Shown one piece after another: positions 1-7,969 of a DNA stretch of 64,000 nt. The stretch's first letter is position 1; each line of letters starts with the position of its first letter. This DNA is from Thauera sp. GDN1 (GTDB taxonomy: Bacteria; Pseudomonadota; Gammaproteobacteria; Burkholderiales; Rhodocyclaceae). The stretch spans positions 930,001 through 994,000 of the forward strand of contig NZ_CP097870.1 of assembly GCF_029223545.1 (NCBI RefSeq). Direction: 5' to 3'. The translations under genes and the position numbers were made by a program. Under the pieces are notes generated by a model, which worked only from the letters and a program-made list of their open reading frames with translations, was not told the DNA's origin and searched no databases.

Positions 1-2
1 CG

Positions 3-1223
3 CTCGGCCTGTCGCTGCCGGGCAATGGCACCACGCTGGCCACCCACGCCGACCGCGAGCGCCTGTTCAGGGAAGCCGGCCGTCGCATCGTCGACCTCGC
101 CCGCCGCTACTACGAAAAGGACGACGCCTCGGTGCTGCCGCGCTCGATCGCCAGCTTCAAGGCCTTCGAGAACGCGATGAGCCTGGACGTGGCCATGGGC
201 GGCTCGACCAACACCGTGCTCCACCTGCTCGCCGCCGCGCGCGAGGCCGGCGTGGACTTCACCATGAAGGACATCGACCACGTCAGCCGCCGCGTGCCCT
301 GCCTGTGCAAGGTCGCGCCGGCGATTGCCGACGTGCACATCGAGGACGTGCATCGTGCCGGCGGCATCATGAGCATCCTCGGCGAGCTCGACCGCGCCGG
401 CCTGCTGCACACCGACGTGCCCACCGTGCACAGCGCCTCGATGGCCGAGGCGCTCGACAAGTGGGACATCAAGCGCACTTCCGACGAGGCGGTGCACACC
501 TTCTACCGCGCTGCGCCCGGCGGCGTGCCGACCCAGGTCGCCTTCAGCCAGGATCGGCGCTGGAAGGCGCTCGACGCCGACCGCGAGCACGGCATCATCC
601 GCAACAAGGAACACGCCTTCACCGCCGATGGCGGCCTCGCCGTGCTCTACGGCAACATCGCCGAGAAGGGCTGCATCGTGAAGACCGCCGGCGTGGATGA
701 ATCCATCTGGAAATTCACCGGCAAGGCCCGCGTGTACGAGAGCCAGGAAGACGCGGTCGAGGGGATCCTCGGCGAGCAGGTGCAGGCCGGCGACGTGGTG
801 GTGATCCGCTACGAAGGCCCCAAGGGCGGCCCCGGCATGCAGGAGATGCTGTACCCGACCTCCTACCTCAAGAGCCGCGGCCTCGGCGCGCAGTGCGCGC
901 TGCTCACCGACGGGCGCTTCTCCGGCGGCACCTCCGGCCTGTCGATCGGCCATGCTTCTCCCGAGGCGGCCTGCGGCGGCGCGATCGCGCTGGTCGAGGA
1001 CGGTGACACGATCGAGATCGACATCCCGAACCGTCGCATCCATCTGGCGATTGCCGACGCCGAACTCGCGCGTCGTCGCGCAGCGATGGAGGCCAGGGGC
1101 GCGGCGGCGTGGAAGCCGGCCAAGCGCGAGCGCGTGGTCTCGGCCGCGCTGCAGGCCTATGCGGCGCTCACCACCTCGGCCGACACCGGCGCGGTGCGCG
1201 ACGTCACCCAGGTCCAGCGCTGA
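3..1223 (+). CDS. ilvD: Dihydroxy-acid dehydratase, C-terminal two thirds (5' end outside window)
   Basis: Catalyses dehydration of 2,3-dihydroxy-3-methylbutanoate or -pentanoate to the 2-keto acids in valine, leucine and isoleucine synthesis; cytosolic iron-sulfur enzyme. The reading frame is open from base 3, giving 406 residues, so about the first 200 of a usual 610-620 are missing. Visible landmarks are GGSTNTVLH, the cluster-associated Cys in [34 protein letters not shown] and [11 protein letters not shown]. The [15 protein letters not shown] stretch matches the long IlvD form and separates it from the paralogue Edd (phosphogluconate dehydratase). The following gene starts 50 bases downstream. 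Family assignment is strong; the start and N-terminal cluster cysteine cannot be seen. Confidence 0.95.
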   Translation, partial: LGLSLPGNGTTLATHADRERLFREAGRRIVDLARRYYEKDDASVLPRSIASFKAFENAMSLDVAMGGSTNTVLHLLAAAREAGVDFTMKDIDHVSRRVPCLCKVAPAIADVHIEDVHRAGGIMSILGELDRAGLLHTDVPTVHSASMAEALDKWDIKRTSDEAVHTFYRAAPGGVPTQVAFSQDRRWKALDADREHGIIRNKEHAFTADGGLAVLYGNIAEKGCIVKTAGVDESIWKFTGKARVYESQEDAVEGILGEQVQAGDVVVIRYEGPKGGPGMQEMLYPTSYLKSRGLGAQCALLTDGRFSGGTSGLSIGHASPEAACGGAIALVEDGDTIEIDIPNRRIHLAIADAELARRRAAMEARGAAAWKPAKRERVVSAALQAYAALTTSADTGAVRDVTQVQR

Positions 1224-1273
1224 TTGCCCCGAGCGGATTGACCCCTCGTCGGCCGCTCACTACCATCGCCGCC

Positions 1274-1468
1274 ATGGATACCGAATTCGCCCAGCTCGAA
1301 GCCCAGCTCGAGCAACTGATCAGCCGCTATGAACGCCTGAAGGCCGACAACGCCGCCCTGCGCGGCCGCGTCGTCCAGCTCGAGGGCGAGAATCGCCGGC
1401 TCGCCGACAAGGTCCGCCTCGCTGCGGACCGCCTCGAGAGCCTGCTCGACAAACTGCCGGAGGCCTGA
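1274..1468 (+). CDS. Small coiled-coil protein, ZapB-like (TIGR02449 type)
   Basis: A 64-residue protein that is almost entirely one amphipathic coiled coil: heptad-like Leu/Val spacing from residue 5 to 60 with many Glu, Arg and Lys. I chose the ATG at 1274 because it begins exactly at the coiled coil. Its stop lies 4 bases before zapA, so the two are very likely co-transcribed and perhaps coupled. Small coiled-coil proteins sit directly upstream of zapA in many beta- and gammaproteobacteria. By position and shape it could assist Z-ring organisation the way ZapB does, but this is inference from context, not from a catalytic motif. Confidence 0.8.
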   Translation: MDTEFAQLEAQLEQLISRYERLKADNAALRGRVVQLEGENRRLADKVRLAADRLESLLDKLPEA

Positions 1469-1472
1469 AGCG

Positions 1473-1775
1473 ATGTCCGCCGATCACCTCGACATGATGC
1501 TGCTGGGGAAGGAGTACCGCATTTCCTGCACCCCGGAGAGTCGCGATGAGCTTCTCGCAACCGTCGCCTATCTAGACGACAAGTTCCGCGAACTGGGGGC
1601 GAAAACGAACTCTTCCGGCGAAAAGCTCGCGGTCATGACCGCGCTGAACATCGCCCACGAGTTCCTCCAGTACCAGCGTGGAACCGGGTTTGACATGCCG
1701 GGCATGAAGCGTAGAATCGGACTCATGAAAGCGCGCCTCGACGGGGTGCTCGGCCAGCAGGACAAGCTCTTCTGA
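1473..1775 (+). CDS. zapA: Cell division protein ZapA
   Basis: ZapA binds and cross-links FtsZ filaments at the division site. The 100-residue product has the expected two parts: an N-terminal globular region (MMLLGKEYRISC, then DELLATVAYLDDKF) and a C-terminal helix from about residue 45 that forms the dimer/tetramer coiled coil (KLAVMTALNIAHEFL). Length is normal for the family. It is preceded by the ZapB-like coiled-coil gene and followed by 6S RNA, the same zapA-6S RNA order seen widely in proteobacteria. Confidence 0.92.
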   Translation: MSADHLDMMLLGKEYRISCTPESRDELLATVAYLDDKFRELGAKTNSSGEKLAVMTALNIAHEFLQYQRGTGFDMPGMKRRIGLMKARLDGVLGQQDKLF

Positions 1776-1820
1776 GCCTTCGTCACGCAAGCCGGACAAG
1801 CCAGCCGATGCGCAAAGATC

Positions 1821-2003
1821 AATCCCCTGCAGTGTTCGTCGAAGTCGTAGACTCCTTGAACCAATAGTCGAGAGACTCGGTCGCTGACCATAGATGCCGC
1901 TGGTGTGAACGCCCCTAGCCGGGTGATCCTGAAGCGGAAGGGACGCGACCTCCCTGAACCCAAGGTTCAGGATGCCCGGCGGAGACGGCACAGGCGGGGG
2001 GCC
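1821..2003 (+). ncRNA. ssrS: 6S RNA
   Basis: 6S RNA binds the sigma70 RNA polymerase holoenzyme and down-regulates many promoters in stationary phase. The region directly after zapA shows the conserved 3' half: CCCTGAACCCAAGGTTCAGG (1953-1972), then GCCCGGCGGAGACGGCACAGG. The 5' segment CCCCTGCAGTGTTCGTC (1824-1840) can pair with GACGGCACAGGCGGGG (1985-2000) with small bulges, closing the terminal stem around a large central bubble, as required. Length is about 180 nt. Ends are approximate, set by that terminal stem. Placement after zapA supports the call. Confidence 0.88.
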
Positions 2004-2007
2004 ATAA

Positions 2008-2041
2008 AAGAGGGCGCGGTGAGCGATCATCGCGCCCTCTT
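2008..2041 (+). terminator. Hairpin terminator after 6S RNA
   Basis: Perfect 11-bp stem AAGAGGGCGCG (2008-2018) / CGCGCCCTCTT (2031-2041) with a 12-nt loop, just downstream of the 6S RNA 3' end. There is only a two-T tail, so it may act as an RNA 3' end stabiliser or processing site rather than a strong intrinsic terminator. The remaining bases to 2171 hold no recognisable gene. Confidence 0.65.
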
Positions 2042-2171
2042 CGCGTCCACGCCGCGCCACCATTCCCCGCGCTTCATGTTGCACCGCAAACTCTTAACGC
2101 CATCTTTACGCGCGCCGGCCTAGCATCTGCAGCATTGACGTCCTTCCGCGGCCCTCGCCGTCTTTGCTGCA

Positions 2172-3629
2172 ATGCGAGCCTATTTTCCCGTCCTCGGTGT
2201 GCTCGGCATGATGCTGATGCTGTTCGGACTGGTGATGGGCTTTCCGCTGGCGGCATCCTTCTTCCTCGACGACGGTGCCACCGAGGCCTACGACCTCGCC
2301 ATTCTCGTCACCTTTGCCACCGGCCTGCTCGTATGGGCTGGCTCCCGCGGCCAGCGGCGCGACCTTCAGGTCTCCGACGGCTTCCTGCTGGTCGCCGCGA
2401 CCTGGTTGATCACGCCGGTGTTCGGCGCGCTGCCGCTGATCTTCTACCTGCCCGGGCTGTCCTTCACCGACGCGTACTTCGAGGCCGCCTCCGGGCTCAC
2501 CACGACCGGGGCCACGGTGCTGACCGGGCTGGATCAGCTACCGGTGTCTATCAACCTGTGGCGCTGCTTCATGCACTGGGTGGGCGGCATGGGCGTCATC
2601 GTGCTGATGGTGGCGGTGCTACCCTTGCTGGGGATCGGCGGCCGGCAGATCTTCCGCGCCGAGACGCCGGGGCCGATGAAGGAGTCCGGTCTCACCCCGC
2701 GCATCGCCGAGACCGCCAAGGGCCTGTGGGGCGTTTATGTCGTGCTGACGATCGCCTGCGGCCTGGCGCTTTGGCAGGCCGGCATGGCGCCCTGGGACGC
2801 GGTGATCCACGCCTTCTCGATCATGGGCCTGGGCGGCTTCTCCACTCGCGACGCCAGCCTCGGCGCCTTCGACAGCGTGCCGATCGAGACCGTCACCATC
2901 GTCTTCGCGCTGCTGTCGGGCATCAACTACGCGACCCATTACCTTGCGCTGGTGCATCGAACGCCACGCCCCTACGGCCAGGACCCCGAGCTGCGCTGGT
3001 TCTTCGGCGTGCTCGCGGTCACGGTCATCTTCCTCACCGTCTACCTGCTCGAAGGCGGCGCCTACCGTGACGGCGCGCTGGCGTTCCGCCATGTCTCCTT
3101 CCACGCCGTCTCGCTCGCCACCTCGCTCGGCCTCGCGACCTACGACTACACGGTGTGGCCGATGTTCGCGCAGCTGTGGATCCTGTTCCTGAGCAGCTTC
3201 GCCGCGTGTTCGGGCTCGACCGGCGGTGGCATCAAGATGATGCGCGCGATCATCCTGTACAAGCAGGTGCATCGCGAGATCGTGCGCTCGCTGCACCCGA
3301 GCGCGGTGGTGCCGCTGCGCCTAGGCAGGCAGCGCGTCTCCGACAACGTGCTGCACGCGGTGCTCGCCTTCAGCTTCATGTACATGGTCAGCATCGTCAG
3401 TCTGACCCTGGTGCTGGCGGCCTCGGGCATGGACCTGGTCACCGCGTTCTCGGGGGTGGTTGCCTGCATCAACAACGCCGGGCCGGGGCTGGCCGCGGTG
3501 GGGCCGGCGGGCAACTACCAGGGGCTGAGCGACTTCCAGACCTGGGTGCTGAGCTTCGCGATGATCCTCGGCCGGCTGGAGATCTTCACCCTGCTGGTGG
3601 TGCTGATGCCGGCGTTCTGGCGGCGGTGA
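2172..3629 (+). CDS. trkH: Trk-type potassium uptake channel subunit TrkH
   Basis: Inner-membrane K+ translocating subunit that normally works with the NAD-binding TrkA gating ring. The 485-residue protein has the four selectivity-loop repeats of the family: ASGLTTTGATVL (about 108-119), FSIMGLGGFSTRD, SSFAACSGSTGGGIK, and CINNAGPGLAAVGP, separated by paired hydrophobic helices. Length is normal. No convincing Shine-Dalgarno precedes the ATG at 2172, but the N-terminus fits the family. No trkA is nearby. The last 44 bases overlap, tail to tail, the end of the convergent response-regulator gene, which belongs to the potassium-linked KdpE type. Confidence 0.95.
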   Translation: MRAYFPVLGVLGMMLMLFGLVMGFPLAASFFLDDGATEAYDLAILVTFATGLLVWAGSRGQRRDLQVSDGFLLVAATWLITPVFGALPLIFYLPGLSFTDAYFEAASGLTTTGATVLTGLDQLPVSINLWRCFMHWVGGMGVIVLMVAVLPLLGIGGRQIFRAETPGPMKESGLTPRIAETAKGLWGVYVVLTIACGLALWQAGMAPWDAVIHAFSIMGLGGFSTRDASLGAFDSVPIETVTIVFALLSGINYATHYLALVHRTPRPYGQDPELRWFFGVLAVTVIFLTVYLLEGGAYRDGALAFRHVSFHAVSLATSLGLATYDYTVWPMFAQLWILFLSSFAACSGSTGGGIKMMRAIILYKQVHREIVRSLHPSAVVPLRLGRQRVSDNVLHAVLAFSFMYMVSIVSLTLVLAASGMDLVTAFSGVVACINNAGPGLAAVGPAGNYQGLSDFQTWVLSFAMILGRLEIFTLLVVLMPAFWRR

Positions 3630-4332
3630 ATGGCTCGAGCGCCAGCCGGTAGCCCACGCCCGGTTCGGTGAGGATGTGGACCGGCAGGCGCGGATCGGGC
3701 TCGAGCTTGCGCCGCAATCCGGCCATGTACACGCGCAGGTAATGCGCGTGCTCGACGTGATTGGGCCCCCAGGCGCCGGCGAGCAGCTGGCGCTGGGTCA
3801 CCACCCGACCCGCGGCGGCGGCGAGCAGGCCGAGCAGGCGGAACTCGATCGGAGTCAGGTGCACCGGTTCGCCGGCGCGCGTCACCCGGCGTTGCTCGAG
3901 ATCGAGCTCGACCTCGCCGAACGCCACCCGCGCCGCCGCCTGTGGCGGTCGCATCGCCCGCCGCAGCAGCGCGCGCACGCGGGCGAGGAGTTCGCCCACG
4001 CCGAAGGGCTTGGCCAGGTAGTCGTCGGCACCGGCGTCCAGTGCTGCTACCTTGTCGGCCTCGTCGCTGCGTGCCGACAGCACCAGCACCGGCATGCCGC
4101 TCCAGGCGCGCAGTTCGGCGAGCACCGCCATGCCGTCGCCGTCGGGCAGGCCGAGGTCGAGCACCAGCAGGTCGGGGCGGCGGCTGGCGAGCTCGATGCG
4201 ACCGCGCTCGCACGAGGCGGCCTCGTGCACCGTGCAGTCTTCGGATTCGAGCGCCGCGCGCACGAAGCGACGGATGCCGGCATCGTCTTCGACCAGCAGC
4301 ACGACCGGGGCGGGACGTTGCGTGTTCTTCAT
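3586..4332 (-). CDS. kdpE: OmpR-family response regulator, KdpE-like
   Basis: DNA-binding regulator of 248 residues: receiver domain at 8-120 with acidic pair E15/D16, phosphoacceptor D59 (VLDLGLPDGDG) and conserved K108 (YLAKPFG), then a winged-helix output domain at about 130-232 ending in GVGYRL. The start ATG overlaps the sensor-kinase stop (ATGA at 4329-4332), so the pair is translationally coupled. About 16 residues (LEPFTAARTPASAPPAG) follow the normal family end and are encoded antisense to the end of trkH. KdpE usually controls kdpFABC, which is absent here; convergence with trkH suggests that this pair may control Trk-type uptake (inference). Confidence 0.9.
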   Translation of the reverse strand: MKNTQRPAPVVLLVEDDAGIRRFVRAALESEDCTVHEAASCERGRIELASRRPDLLVLDLGLPDGDGMAVLAELRAWSGMPVLVLSARSDEADKVAALDAGADDYLAKPFGVGELLARVRALLRRAMRPPQAAARVAFGEVELDLEQRRVTRAGEPVHLTPIEFRLLGLLAAAAGRVVTQRQLLAGAWGPNHVEHAHYLRVYMAGLRRKLEPDPRLPVHILTEPGVGYRLALEPFTAARTPASAPPAG

Positions 4333-5462
4333 CGTCCGGTATCCGGTTCGTCGCCTTCCGACGGCGGCAGTTCGGGCTGCGGCGGTAGCGGCAGGCGCAG
4401 CGTGAAGCAGGCCCCGGCACCATCGCGGTTTTGCGCCCGCACAGTGCCGCCGTGCGCCTCGATTATCGCGCGCACGATCGCCAGGCCGAGGCCGGTGCCG
4501 GCATCTCCCGTCGGTGCCGGGGGCGCGGACGAGGGGTGGGGTGTGCGCATGAAGCGCTCGAAGATCGCCTGCTCGCGCCCGGGCGGCAGACCGCAGCCGT
4601 CGTCGCAGACGCTGATCGACACCGATCCGGCGCTCGTGCATGCCGAGAGCGCGATGTGGCCACCTGCCGGCGTGTGCGCGATCGCGTTGTCGAGCAGGTT
4701 GCAGATCACCCGTTCGATCAGCACTGCGTCGGCCTGCAGCAGGGGCAGGTCGTCGGGCAGATCGAGCGTCAGCACATGCCGACGCAGCGCATGGGCGCGC
4801 GCTCGCAGCGCACTGCCGACGAGTTCGTCCACCGCCAGCCAGTCGAGCCTCAGGCGCGGGTTCTCCGACTGCAGGCGGGCGAGGTCGAGCAGGTCGCGGG
4901 CAAGCGCGTGGGTGCGCAGCGCCTCGCTGCGGATCGCCTCGGCCAGTTCGGCCTGCGCCGGGGGCAGTGGCGGTCCGGCCAGCGGCAGCGATTCGGCCAG
5001 GCCGGCGAGCGCGGTGAGCGGCGTGCGCAGATCGTGAGACAGCGAGGCGAGCAGGGTGTTGCGCAGGCGCTCGGACTCCACCGCAAGGCGCGCCTGCGCT
5101 GTCTCCTGCGCACGCGCCTCGGCGGTGTCGCGCTCGCGGCGCAGGCGGGCGACGAGCTCGGCGGTGGTCAGCGCCACCGCGAGCAGCACCGCGAAGGTCA
5201 GCAGGTACTGCAGGTCCGACACCGCGAGCGTAAAGTGCGGATGCACGAAGAAGAAGTCGAACAGCGCCACCGAAAGGAAGGCGGCGAACACCGCCGGTCC
5301 GCGCCCGAGGCGGATTGCCGCGAACAGCACCGCGAGCGGGAACAGCATCGCGATGTTGGCGAGATCGAACTGGCCGAGCAGCGGCGCCCCGAGCAGGGCG
5401 ACCGCGATCACCGCGAGCGCGGCCTTCGCATAGTCCGGCCAGGGCGAGCGGCGTGTCGACAC
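4329..5462 (-). CDS. Short KdpD-like sensor histidine kinase (DUF4118 type, lacks N-terminal KdpD/Usp domains)
   Basis: A 377-residue membrane sensor kinase. Residues 12-105 form the four-helix DUF4118 region of KdpD; a linker coiled coil follows at 105-135; HisKA has LSHDLRTPL with H143; the ATPase domain shows the N box NLLDNAIAHT and G boxes DDGCGLPPG and GTGLGLAI. Full KdpD is about 890 residues, with an ATP-binding KdpD domain and a Usp domain in front; both are missing. I chose GTG at 5462, 17 bases after the upstream stop, because it starts just before the first helix; no strong ribosome site is visible and the true start could be slightly different. Coupled to the KdpE-like gene by an ATGA overlap. 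Confidence 0.82.
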   Translation of the reverse strand: MSTRRSPWPDYAKAALAVIAVALLGAPLLGQFDLANIAMLFPLAVLFAAIRLGRGPAVFAAFLSVALFDFFFVHPHFTLAVSDLQYLLTFAVLLAVALTTAELVARLRRERDTAEARAQETAQARLAVESERLRNTLLASLSHDLRTPLTALAGLAESLPLAGPPLPPAQAELAEAIRSEALRTHALARDLLDLARLQSENPRLRLDWLAVDELVGSALRARAHALRRHVLTLDLPDDLPLLQADAVLIERVICNLLDNAIAHTPAGGHIALSACTSAGSVSISVCDDGCGLPPGREQAIFERFMRTPHPSSAPPAPTGDAGTGLGLAIVRAIIEAHGGTVRAQNRDGAGACFTLRLPLPPQPELPPSEGDEPDTGR

Positions 5463-5479
5463 GGGGCGGCGGGCGGATC

Positions 5480-6487
5480 TCAGCGCGCGGCCGCGGCCGC
5501 GTCGATCGCCCGCAGGGTGCCCAGCAGCGTGTCGCGCAGCGGGCCGGCGACGGCCAGCCCGCGTTCGGCCGCCTGGCGCGCCGCGGCGGGGCGGCCGAGT
5601 TCCAGCAGCACACGGGCGCGGTTGTTGTGTGCCGCGGCCTGGTCGCGGGTGTCGGCGGCGCGCCCGAAGCTGGCCTCGGCGCCGGCCAGGTCGCCGGACT
5701 GGTACAGGACGTTGCCCAGCCCCATCAGCAGCGTGTAGCTGTCCGGCCAGCGCTGCAGGCCGGCGCGGTAGGCGGTGGCCGCAGCCCGGGGCGGGGCCGT
5801 GCGCTCGAAGGCGACCAGGGCTTCGGTGCCGGCGGCCTCGGTCGCGGTGGCCGCCAGCTTTCCCGGCGGCAGGGCGACGAAGGCCCAGTGTCCGCCGCGC
5901 TTCCAGGTGTGCTCGAAGGTGCGCAGGGCGAGTGCCTGGCGCTTCATCGGCCCGGAGCGCAGCAGGATTTCGCCGCCCTCGAGGTCGTAGCCGACCGCCA
6001 CCGCGTAGTGCCAGGACGGCGCCCACGACAGGCCCAGGTTCTGCAGCACGACCACCGGATGGCCGGCGGCGAGTTCGCGGAACAGGGCTTCGAGCGTGCC
6101 CGGGATCAGGGTCGCCACCGCGCCGCTGCGGCGCGCGCCGGCGAGCATCTCGATCTGCAGCGAGCCCTCGCGGCCGGGCAGGAAGACGCGGCCGACCAGA
6201 TCCTCGGGCCGTGTCGGCAGGCCGGCGGCGGACAGGGTGGTGGCGAGCGCGGCCGGCCCGCAGAAGTGGCTGTCGTCGGGGAAGAAGGGCGTGTCGGCGA
6301 GTTCCACGCGGGCGGGCAGGCCGGCGGGCGGCTGCGCCAGCAGGGCCGGAGCCTGGGTGGCGCAGCCGCCCGCCAGCAGTGTCGCCAGCAACAGGGCAAG
6401 CACGAGCAGGGCGGAAAGGCGCGATCGCGGTGCGCGGATGGCGAGAGCGCCGTCCGCTGCCGCGGCTGCCTGGATACCGACAGCCAT
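5480..6487 (-). CDS. PA2778-family C39-like cysteine peptidase lipoprotein with TPR repeats
   Basis: A 335-residue predicted lipoprotein: hydrophobic signal at 23-40 and lipobox LLAGGC with C42 as the lipidation site. Residues 60-215 look like a C39 (double-glycine leader type) peptidase: nucleophile C76 in HFCGPAAL, general base H160 in SWHYAVAVG. The usual third residue (Asp/Asn before Pro) is not clear. Residues 225-335 form TPR-like helical repeats (ALVAFERTA, YTLLMGLGNVLYQSGDLAGAEASF). It starts 6 bases after the small PA2779-type gene, so the two are one operon. The lipobox places it in the periplasm or at the outer membrane, not in an ABC exporter. Substrate is not known; see the finding on the GG motif of the partner. 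Confidence 0.85.
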   Translation of the reverse strand: MAVGIQAAAAADGALAIRAPRSRLSALLVLALLLATLLAGGCATQAPALLAQPPAGLPARVELADTPFFPDDSHFCGPAALATTLSAAGLPTRPEDLVGRVFLPGREGSLQIEMLAGARRSGAVATLIPGTLEALFRELAAGHPVVVLQNLGLSWAPSWHYAVAVGYDLEGGEILLRSGPMKRQALALRTFEHTWKRGGHWAFVALPPGKLAATATEAAGTEALVAFERTAPPRAAATAYRAGLQRWPDSYTLLMGLGNVLYQSGDLAGAEASFGRAADTRDQAAAHNNRARVLLELGRPAAARQAAERGLAVAGPLRDTLLGTLRAIDAAAAAR

Positions 6488-6493
6488 GCCCCG

Positions 6494-6889
6494 TCAGCGC
6501 ACCGAGCGGGTGAAGGGGAAGACCTTGGTCAGACCCAGGATGTCGGTGAGCAGCAGCACGAAGAACACCAGCAGGATGGCCCCGATGATGCCGCCGGCCG
6601 GTGCGCTGTCGATCTGCTCGGCCAGGCGCGTGGCCTCGGCGTCGGTGAGCGCGGCAATGCGGTCCTGGGCAAGCGCGGGGTCGACGCCCTGGCGCAGCAT
6701 CTCGGCACGCACGTCGTCGCGGGCGAGCGCCGCGGCGAGGCGGGCGTGGCCCGATTCAGCCTGCGCCGCGGTGGCCAGGCGGGCCGCCTCCTCGGTGGAG
6801 ACGAGCGCGGCCTGCGCGGACTGGACGGTGGTCACGTTGAGGACGCTGACGCTGAGCACTACGGCAAGCAGGCGCTGGATTCGTTTCAT
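6494..6889 (-). CDS. PA2779-family small membrane protein
   Basis: A 131-residue protein with a signal peptide (1-28, likely cut after AQA), a helical middle of about 65 residues, and a C-terminal hydrophobic helix at 101-121 followed by a short basic tail (FTRSVR). The helix is immediately preceded by a double glycine (APAGGIIG, G99-G100). Start chosen at 6889, preceded by AGGAGA at the right distance; a longer frame upstream has no such site. Always-adjacent partner of the C39-like lipoprotein peptidase next to it. The signal plus C-terminal helix and basic tail resembles a processed surface or periplasmic substrate, but function is unknown. Confidence 0.82.
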   Translation of the reverse strand: MKRIQRLLAVVLSVSVLNVTTVQSAQAALVSTEEAARLATAAQAESGHARLAAALARDDVRAEMLRQGVDPALAQDRIAALTDAEATRLAEQIDSAPAGGIIGAILLVFFVLLLTDILGLTKVFPFTRSVR

Positions 6890-7088
6890 TGTTTTCTCCT
6901 CGATCGGTTGCGGGACGCACGCGCGGTTGCCTGCGCGGACGGCGGTCGACAACTATAGGCGATCCGCATCCGCACGGTACGCCGACAGGGCCGGGAATAT
7001 TGCTTCCAGTTGCTTCCGCGTGGTCCGGTTGCACTCGTGTGCCGCAGTCCCGGCTTGCCGGCGGAGGGTGGGCTGGTTGATAGTTCAC

Positions 7089-7129
7089 GGTTTTCTCGAT
7101 CGCAGCGGATCGTCCGGCGATCGAAAACC
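7089..7129 (+). promoter_or_regulatory. Inverted repeat in front of the TauE-like exporter
   Basis: GGTTTTCTCGATCG (7089-7102) is mirrored by CGATCGAAAACC (7118-7129) with a two-base bulge and a 15-nt loop. It ends 23 bases before the exporter ATG. It could be an operator or an mRNA 5' hairpin. The rest of the 263-base divergent gap (6890-7152) shows nothing I can name. Confidence 0.4.
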
Positions 7130-7152
7130 AGAGCAAAACAAGAGAGAACCCC

Positions 7153-7959
7153 ATGGATGTCGATATCTGGTGGCTCGCCTACCCCGTGCTCGGGGTGGTG
7201 GTGGGCTTTTTTGCCGGCCTGCTCGGCGTGGGCGGCGGCGGCATCATGGTGCCGATGCTGACGACCTTCTTCCTGGCGCAGGATTTTCCGCGCGACCAGG
7301 TGGTGCACATGGCGCTCGGCACCTCGATGGCGGCGATCGTGCTGACCTCGGTGTCCAGCCTGCGCGCCCACCACGCCCATGGCGCGGTGCGCTGGGACGT
7401 GGTGCGCCTGATCACGCCCGGCATCCTGCTCGGCACCTTCGGCGCCACCTTCGTCGCCGCGCGGGTCGACACCGAGCCGCTGGCGATCTTCTTCGCGGTG
7501 TTCATGGCCTACGTGTCGATGCAGATGCTGCTCAACATCAAGCCCAAGCCCTCGCGCGAGCTGCCCGGGGCGGTCGGCATGAGCGCGGCCGGGCTGGGCA
7601 TCGGCGGCATCTCTGCGTTGGTGGCGATCGGCGGCGGCTCGCTGTCGGTGCCTTTCATGACCTGGTGCAACGTCAAGATGCAGAACGCGATCGGCACCTC
7701 GGCGGCGATCGGCCTGCCGATCGCGCTTGCCGGCACCGTGGGTTATCTGGTCAATGGCTGGGGCGCGCCCGGCACGCCGGCGCTGACCCTGGGCTACATC
7801 TACCTGCCGGCGCTGGTGCTGGTGTCGGTGGTGAGCATGTTCTTCGCGCCGCTCGGCGCGAAACTCGCCCACCGCCTGCCGGTGGCGACGCTGAAGAAGG
7901 TGTTCGCCGGCGTGCTGATGCTGCTGTGCGCGAAGATGCTGCACAGCCTGTTCGGTTGA
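7153..7959 (+). CDS. TauE/SafE-family sulfite or anion exporter
   Basis: A 268-residue inner-membrane protein with about eight hydrophobic segments and the internal duplication of the family: GVVVGFFAGLLGVGGGGIMVPML near the N-terminus is echoed by GIGGISALVAIGGGSLSVPF around 150. The family exports sulfite, sulfoacetate or other small anions, but substrates vary and cannot be read from sequence. Only 10 bases separate it from the LysE-type exporter, so they are probably one transcript. Confidence 0.9.
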   Translation: MDVDIWWLAYPVLGVVVGFFAGLLGVGGGGIMVPMLTTFFLAQDFPRDQVVHMALGTSMAAIVLTSVSSLRAHHAHGAVRWDVVRLITPGILLGTFGATFVAARVDTEPLAIFFAVFMAYVSMQMLLNIKPKPSRELPGAVGMSAAGLGIGGISALVAIGGGSLSVPFMTWCNVKMQNAIGTSAAIGLPIALAGTVGYLVNGWGAPGTPALTLGYIYLPALVLVSVVSMFFAPLGAKLAHRLPVATLKKVFAGVLMLLCAKMLHSLFG

Positions 7960-7969
7960 GGAGGAGGCG

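Noticed and set aside
3..1223. Phosphogluconate dehydratase (Edd) instead of IlvD
   Set aside because: The sequence around the cluster Cys ([21 protein letters not shown]) and GGSTNTVLH fits IlvD rather than the Edd pattern.
1821..2003. tRNA or tmRNA after zapA
   Set aside because: No cloverleaf, anticodon or CCA end; the conserved elements and gene order match 6S RNA.
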